Shown here: positions 1 through 5,832 of the stretch, piece after piece
Layout of the letters: each line of letters starts with the position of its first letter
How positions within the stretch are numbered: the stretch's first letter is position 1
Assembly (NCBI GenBank): GCA_003235605.1
Contig: QJVU01000495.1
Location: 1 to 5,832 of the forward strand
Length of the DNA stretch: 5,832 bases
Direction: 5' to 3'
Origin: Planctomycetota bacterium
GTDB taxonomy: Bacteria; Planctomycetota; UBA1135; UBA2386
Notes under the pieces: generated by a model
Told to the model about the DNA's origin: nothing
What the model saw: the letters and a program-made list of their open reading frames with translations, nothing else
Database searches by the model: none
Program-made: the position numbers and the translations under genes

Positions 1-1104
1 ATCCAACACGGTCGCTACGAGAGCTACTACCCCAACGGCAAGAAACGGCTGGCCACCTGCTACCACGAGGGCAAGCTGAACGGCAAGCACCAGGAGTTCA
101 GCAAGGATGGTCGCCGCACCCTCACCGCCCACTACCAGGAGGGCCTGCTGCACGGCGCCTTCGACGTGGTGCTGGACGGCAAGACCCTGACCCGACAGGT
201 TTGGAAGCAGGGGGCGCTGTTCCAGCTCAATGGCCTCCAGCCGTTCCCGCGTTCCCTGTCCAGCATCCAGGCTCAGCTCCGGGAGATCCTGAAGCCAGGG
301 GCGGTGGCATCGGCGGCCGGCGCGACCGGGGACCCGAAGCTCTCGGAGAGGCTGGCAGCGCTGCGGCGCCTCCAGGCCTACAGATTCCTGTGCATGCTGT
401 CTTGGAAGGAGATGGAGCTGGATCCGACGATGAACACGCTGTGCGAGGCGGCGGCTCAGGTGTGCGAGCGGCTCGGCAGGCTCGACCATACCCCGCCCAA
501 GCCCGCAGGGATGGACGACGAGACCTACAGGAAGGGCTACCGCGGCGCCAGCCACAGCAACCTGTCGATGGGGAGCGGCATGGTCGGCTCCGTGGACTCG
601 TACATGAACGACTCGGACCCCAGCAACATCGACCGGGTCGGCCATCGCAGGTGGTGTCTGAACCCCGGCATGCGCAAGACCGGCTTCGGGTCATCGGGAC
701 GCTTTTCGGCGATGTGGTCCATGGACAGCAGCGGTGGCGGCGCCGGCGATCTCGCCGCGATCTACTATCCACCGAGAGGCTACACGCCCGTGGATTTCTT
801 CGGCCCGCGTCACGCCTTCAGCATTTCCATAATCAAGGGTGGCCAAGCCAAGAAAGAGGGCCTGAAGATCCAGATCACGCCGCTGGACGACCAGTACCTG
901 CCGGCGGGACGGCCGTTGGAGCTGGATTACGTGAACGTCACCACCGGCGGCGCGGGCGTCCCCCACGTGCTGATCTTCCGACCGGTGGGCCTGGTTGTGG
1001 AACCGGGCCGCCGCTACTGGGTGGAGGTGAGCTACGACAAGGGGAAAACGACCGCCCACGAGTACCTGGTGGAGTTCGTAGACGTGGTCAAGACCGACGA
1101 TTGA
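1..1104 (+). CDS. MORN/YwqK-like repeat protein with CAP (SCP-like) domain, 5'-partial
   Basis: The frame is open from the first base to a TGA at 1102-1104, giving 367 residues with the start outside the window. Residues 4-60 hold about three short repeats of the MORN-variant (YwqK antitoxin-like) kind, such as YHEGKLNG and YQEGLLHG, spaced 24 residues apart with a G-rich turn (YPNG, SKDG, VLDG) after each. Residues about 127-245 look like a CAP/SCP domain: a helical start (YRFLCMLSWKEMELDP), an ASHSNLS segment with H185, and the strongest signature GHRRWCLNPGMRKTGFG near 214-230 with H215, then an AMWSMD strand. The classical CAP His/Glu tetrad is not clearly complete. The last 120 or so residues are beta-rich (YYPPRGYTPVDFF, then alternating strands), suggesting an Ig-like sandwich. 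The next gene follows after 71 bases on the same strand. Family knowledge supports an extracytoplasmic role, but substrate and function are unknown. The signal peptide, if any, lies upstream of the window. Confidence 0.82.
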   Translation: MQHGRYESYYPNGKKRLATCYHEGKLNGKHQEFSKDGRRTLTAHYQEGLLHGAFDVVLDGKTLTRQVWKQGALFQLNGLQPFPRSLSSIQAQLREILKPGAVASAAGATGDPKLSERLAALRRLQAYRFLCMLSWKEMELDPTMNTLCEAAAQVCERLGRLDHTPPKPAGMDDETYRKGYRGASHSNLSMGSGMVGSVDSYMNDSDPSNIDRVGHRRWCLNPGMRKTGFGSSGRFSAMWSMDSSGGGAGDLAAIYYPPRGYTPVDFFGPRHAFSISIIKGGQAKKEGLKIQITPLDDQYLPAGRPLELDYVNVTTGGAGVPHVLIFRPVGLVVEPGRRYWVEVSYDKGKTTAHEYLVEFVDVVKTDD

Positions 1105-1175
1105 CCGCTGTAACAAGAGTTCACTGCCACCACACCTGACGCGGCACGACAAGGTCGCAGCTAAGATGACGTGCC
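1105..1175 (+). other. Short intergenic gap between CAP and SGNH genes
   Basis: These are 71 bases with no coding potential that I can support, no terminator with a T-run and no strong Shine-Dalgarno before the ATG at 1176. The size would allow either co-transcription from the CAP gene or a separate promoter; the sequence does not decide. Confidence 0.5.
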
Positions 1176-2549
1176 ATGAGCAGCAATCGACTCGCATGTG
1201 GTCTCGTGTTCTGCATGGCAATGACCGTCTCTGCGGCCGCCCAGAACTGCAACGGCACCAGCATCAACGTCACACCGCTGATCGACATGGGGGCCAAGAC
1301 CTACAAGAACACTCCGGGAGGTCTCTACCCCAACGCTCTGAACGTGCCGCCCGCCGCACACCACGTCGCGGCGCTCCAAGCCGCCAACGCCATCGTGCCC
1401 CTGGACGCCAGCGGCCAGCCATCCGCGAGCGGCAAGATCGTGCTGTTGTCCATAGGCATGTCCAACACGACCCAGGAGTACAGCGCGTTCATCGCGACTG
1501 CCCGCAACGACAAGCGGCTCAGCACGTCCGTGGTGCTGGTGGACGGAGCCCAGGGAGGTCAGGACGCCAAGGCGATCAGCACCCCGACGGCCCTGTTCTG
1601 GGGCCGAGTGGACCAGCGACTCGCTCAAGCCGGGGTCACGGGAGCCCAGGTGCAGGCAGTATGGTTGAAACAGGCCATCAAGGGACCGACGCGGGCCTTC
1701 CCCACCGAGGCAAAGGTACTGCAGGGCTACCTGGAGACGATCTGCAACATCCTCAAGGGGCGGTTCGCAAACCTCCAGATCACCTACTTGAGCAGCCGCA
1801 TCTATGCGGGCTACGCCACCACTGCCTTGAACCCCGAGCCTCATGCCTTCGAGAGCGGCTACTCGGTGAAGTGGCTGATCGAGGACCAGGTGAACGGCAA
1901 GAGCACGTTGAACTTCGATCCCAAGAAGGGCAGCGTGAGCTCCTCGCTGCTGCTGTGGGGCCCCTACCTGTGGGCCGACGGGCTGAACAAACGCAGCGAC
2001 GGCCTCACCTGGCTGTGCACCGACTTCCAGACCGACGGCACGCACCCAAGCACCACGGGCCGCCAGAAGGTCGCGGACATGCTCCTGGCCTTCTTCACCA
2101 GCGATTCCACGGCCAAGCCCTGGTTCGTGGTGGGTGGTCGCGGCAGCGTCTGCAACTCGATGGCCCAGCTGAACCTCGTCGGCACCGGCACCGGCGGCAG
2201 CAACGGCGTCCCCGCGCTGACGACCAGCCACCTGCCACATCTGAATGGACAGAGCAGGCTGAGCTTCCGTCTCACCGACGCCCGCCCCTCCCAGACCTGC
2301 ATGCTGGTGGGTGGCGCCGTCCGGCAGAGCACCCCGCTCCTCGGCGGCACCCTCTACACCACGCCGCTGCTCGCGGTCTTCGGCCAGAGTGACGCCTTCG
2401 GGTTCATGGAGTGGCCCGGTGGCCTGCTGGTCGCCAACAAGAGCTACTGCGGCCTCAAGCTCTACTGGCAGGCCCTCGTGGTCGATCCCCAGGGGCCTGT
2501 CGGCGTCATCGCGCACACCGCGGCGCTGGAGACAGTGCTGGGAAACTAG
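1176..2549 (+). CDS. Secreted SGNH/GDSL-hydrolase-like protein with C-terminal beta domain
   Basis: This is a 457-residue protein, ATG to TAG. A signal peptide is clear: short basic start MSSNR, hydrophobic LACGLVFCMAMTVSA, and a likely signal peptidase I site in SAAAQ near residue 22. There is no good lipobox. The core (about 85-310) resembles an SGNH hydrolase. KIVLLSIGMSN carries the candidate nucleophile S96, VDGAQGGQDA (123-131) may be the oxyanion-glycine block, and TDGTHPSTTGRQKVADMLL carries D287 and H290 as the expected terminal Asp/His pair. The usual GxND block III is not seen; the matching place reads VWLKQAIKGP (162-171). The segments YLSSRIYAGYA and LLWGPYLWADG look conserved. 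Residues about 320-457 form a beta-rich tail ending LKLYWQALVVDPQGPVG, like C-terminal domains I recall from planctomycete secreted proteins. Six cysteines remain after cleavage, so disulfides are possible. The upstream Shine-Dalgarno is weak. The likely activity is a carbohydrate or acyl esterase, but this is unproven. Confidence 0.8.
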   Translation: MSSNRLACGLVFCMAMTVSAAAQNCNGTSINVTPLIDMGAKTYKNTPGGLYPNALNVPPAAHHVAALQAANAIVPLDASGQPSASGKIVLLSIGMSNTTQEYSAFIATARNDKRLSTSVVLVDGAQGGQDAKAISTPTALFWGRVDQRLAQAGVTGAQVQAVWLKQAIKGPTRAFPTEAKVLQGYLETICNILKGRFANLQITYLSSRIYAGYATTALNPEPHAFESGYSVKWLIEDQVNGKSTLNFDPKKGSVSSSLLLWGPYLWADGLNKRSDGLTWLCTDFQTDGTHPSTTGRQKVADMLLAFFTSDSTAKPWFVVGGRGSVCNSMAQLNLVGTGTGGSNGVPALTTSHLPHLNGQSRLSFRLTDARPSQTCMLVGGAVRQSTPLLGGTLYTTPLLAVFGQSDAFGFMEWPGGLLVANKSYCGLKLYWQALVVDPQGPVGVIAHTAALETVLGN

Positions 2550-2552
2550 CCG

Positions 2553-3301
2553 TCACTCCGTCGGCGACGTGATCGAGGCCCCTATGTAGTCGCGGTTCAA
2601 GGCCGCGATGACACTCACCTTGATCTCCTTCGGGCAGACGGCTTCGCACTCGTACTGGTTGGTGCAGTTGCCCAGGCCTTCCGCGTCCATCTGCGCCACC
2701 ATGTTGCGGGCGCGGCGCCGTCGCTCCGGCTGGCCCTGGGGAAGGAGGCCCAAGTGGGCCACCTTGGCGCCGACGAAGAGCATCCCGGACGCGTTCTTGC
2801 AGGAAGCCACGCACGCGCCGCAACCGATGCAGCTTGCATGGTCCATGGCCCGGTCCGCGTCCGACTTGCGGATCGGCAGGGAGTTGGCGTCCGGGGCGCT
2901 GCCGGCGTTCACGGAGACGTACCCGCCGGCCTGGATGATCCGGTCGAACGCGCTACGGTCCACGACCAGGTCACGGATGATCGGAAACGCCCGGGCCCGA
3001 AACGGCTCCACGTGGATCTCATCGCCATCGGCAAAGTGACGCATGTGCAGCTGGCAGGTCGTGGTGCCGGGTTGGGGCCCATGGGCCACACCGTTGATCA
3101 TCAGGGAGCACGTGCCGCAGATCCCTTCCCGGCAATCGTGGTCGAAAGCCACGGGTTCCTCACCCCGTTCGATCAGTTCCTCGTTGAGCCGGTCCAGCAT
3201 CTCCAGGAACGAATCGTTGGGACTGATGTCGTCGAGAACGTAGCGGACCATCTGCCCACGCGCGTCCCGGTTCCGCTGGCGCCAGACGTGCAACGTCAGC
3301 T

Positions 3302-3305
<4 letters not shown>
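2553..3305 (-). CDS. sdhB: Succinate dehydrogenase / fumarate reductase iron-sulfur subunit SdhB
   Basis: This is a 250-residue protein of normal length for SdhB/FrdB. It carries electrons between the FAD of SdhA and quinone at SdhC, on the cytoplasmic face of the membrane. The N-terminal ferredoxin domain has CREGICGTC plus a later TTTCQ: C58, C63, C66 and C84 bind [2Fe-2S]. The C-terminal domain has [11 protein letters not shown] and [12 protein letters not shown]. By family convention C159, C162, C165 and C224 hold [4Fe-4S], while C169, C214 and C220 hold [3Fe-4S]. All eleven cysteines are present. The [17 protein letters not shown] stretch is typical of the type found with five-helix SdhC, not of the E. 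coli enzyme. The start is GTG at 3305-3303, and its GTGA overlaps the sdhA stop. A GAGGAG lies six bases upstream, supporting this start and coupling to sdhA. It is the last gene of the visible operon, and its TGA is three bases from the stop of the opposing SGNH gene. Confidence 0.96.
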
Positions 3306-5214
<1,909 letters not shown>

Positions 5215-5218
<4 letters not shown>

Positions 5219-5832
5219 CCGGCACCGCCTCCGAGCGTCACCAGGCCGAGGCGCACGCTGACGGGGATCGAGATGAACCCGGCGCCGATGATCGCGGACA
5301 GCCACAGGCCGCCGGTCTCGATGATCGGCGTGAAGCGGGCGCTGCGAACCCCCAGGCTCTGGAACAGGCTCGCGATTCCGTGGCTCAGGTGCCAGGCCAG
5401 CAACAGGTTCGCAACCACGTAGACCCCCACAACCAGATTGTCCTGGAAGCCGGTCACCACCATGCCGAACACGTCCTGCCGCATGTGACCATCGGGCATG
5501 ACCTGCTGCATTCGGAAGGCGTCGGGGTCCGTGACCCCGGCAGTGAAGTGCAGTAGGTGGTACACCACGTAGAAGAACACCAGTGCTCCGCTCAGCACCA
5601 TGGTGCGGGATGCGGCACTGGCCTGGACGGTGTTGGCGTACACATAGCCGTGCGGACGCGCCCCGCGGTTGGCCGCCGCCAACCGCAGCGACGTCGTGAC
5701 GTGCAACGAGAACACCAGGAGCAGGCCGATCCGGACGCTCCAGACCAGCAGCGGGTTGTGCTTCAGGAACTCGGCGTAGTCGTTCAGCTTGTCCCGGCCG
5801 GTGTAGATCAGCAGGTTGCCAGCCAGGTGCCC
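5215..5832 (-). CDS. sdhC: Succinate dehydrogenase cytochrome b558-type membrane anchor SdhC, 5'-partial
   Basis: The window holds the last 205 residues; the frame is open to the edge, so the start lies beyond 5832, probably by only a few tens of residues. It is an integral membrane protein that binds haem b and reacts with quinone, anchoring SdhA and SdhB. The first residues, [12 protein letters not shown], are the family motif at the end of helix 1. Further hydrophobic helices are at about 29-51, 76-97, 131-157 and 174-198, giving the five-helix, single-anchor design of Wolinella and Bacillus enzymes. Haem-ligand candidates are H2 in helix 1, H44 (VFSLHVTTS), H92/H95 (YHLLHF) and H148/H151 (AWHLSHG), which suggests two haems. 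The ARPHGY and SLFQSLG segments also fit the b558 family. A GTG at 5715 could be mistaken for a start but would delete helix 1 and half of helix 2. The gene ends in the ATGA overlap with sdhA. Any operon promoter lies outside the window. Confidence 0.92.
5228..5232 (-). promoter_or_regulatory. Shine-Dalgarno for sdhA, inside sdhC
   Basis: GGAGG on the - strand lies nine bases before the ATG at 5218. It sits in the last codons of sdhC (LGGGAG). It decides the sdhA start in favour of 5218 over the upstream GTG at 5305. Confidence 0.75.

Noticed and set aside
201..1139. 312-codon open frame on the + strand, in another frame over the CAP gene
   Set aside because: The product is rich in R, G and P and has no motif, while the overlapping frame has MORN and CAP signatures.
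1162..1167. TAAGAT as a possible -10 box before the SGNH gene
   Set aside because: It has only four of six consensus matches and no -35 at proper spacing, and it would give a nearly leaderless transcript. Support is too weak.
1143..1175. GGCAC (1143-1147) and GTGCC (1171-1175) complementary pair just before the ATG
   Set aside because: A five-base stem with a 23-base loop is expected by chance in GC-rich DNA, and there is no further pairing to support a regulatory hairpin.
1166..2392. 408-codon open frame starting ten bases before the SGNH gene start
   Set aside because: Its translation is R/H/P/Q-rich and unstructured. The frame from 1176 has a proper signal peptide.
1161..2516. 451-codon open frame on the - strand, antisense to the SGNH gene
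   Set aside because: The sense strand encodes a signal peptide and conserved motifs, whereas the antisense product is G/A/V/R-rich without domain features.
2551..2573. Weak complementarity GTCAC / GTGAT at the convergent junction as a bidirectional terminator
   Set aside because: There are only four to five pairs including a wobble, a 12-base loop and no T-run.
2590..2608. Inverted repeat TCGCGG / CCGCGA with a seven-base loop near the 3' end of sdhB
   Set aside because: It lies in the sdhB coding region (the ALNRDY part), has no T-run on either strand, and is a short GC-rich stem likely to arise by chance.
5219..5305. 29-residue N-terminal extension of sdhA from a GTG at 5305
   Set aside because: The extension is arginine-rich, unlike known SdhA N-termini, and overlaps the sdhC tail. 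A strong Shine-Dalgarno and the ATGA overlap favour 5218.

Overview
The window is GC-rich bacterial DNA, coding almost end to end. It holds five genes in two convergent groups. The two left-hand genes read on the + strand and the three right-hand genes on the - strand. Both outer genes are cut by the window edges. The left arm has a secreted-type CAP-domain protein carrying MORN/YwqK-like repeats and an SGNH-type protein whose C-terminal beta domain resembles ones I associate with Planctomycetota. With the Bacillus/Bacteroidetes-type succinate dehydrogenase, this suggests an environmental planctomycete or a relative. That assignment is an inference, since no rRNA or other phylogenetic marker is present.

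Left arm (1-2549, + strand). The first gene, open at its 5' end, has about three short Y-x-E-G-x-x-x-G repeats, then a CAP/SCP-like domain and a C-terminal beta-rich region. After 71 noncoding bases comes a 457-residue protein with a signal peptide, an SGNH-hydrolase-like core (G-M-S-N block and terminal D-G-T-H) and a C-terminal beta domain. Neither has a known pathway. Both look like exported or envelope proteins of an accessory kind.

Right arm (2553-5832, - strand). This is a succinate dehydrogenase / fumarate reductase (complex II) operon in the order sdhC-sdhA-sdhB. SdhC is the five-helix, multi-histidine cytochrome b558-type membrane anchor and lacks only its N-terminus here. SdhA is the FAD-binding catalytic subunit. 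SdhB carries the three iron-sulfur clusters. Electrons pass from succinate through the FAD in SdhA, then the [2Fe-2S], [4Fe-4S] and [3Fe-4S] centres of SdhB, to quinone at the SdhC haem-bearing membrane domain, or in the reverse direction for fumarate reduction. Adjacent genes overlap by four bases (ATGA at sdhC/sdhA, GTGA at sdhA/sdhB), and each downstream start has a good Shine-Dalgarno inside the upstream gene. This points to translational coupling.

The two arms meet tail to tail with only three bases between stop codons and no visible terminator. I found no RNA gene, mobile element, CRISPR array or clear new system. The most unusual items are the MORN-repeat/CAP fusion, the non-canonical SGNH protein next to it and the 3-base convergent junction.
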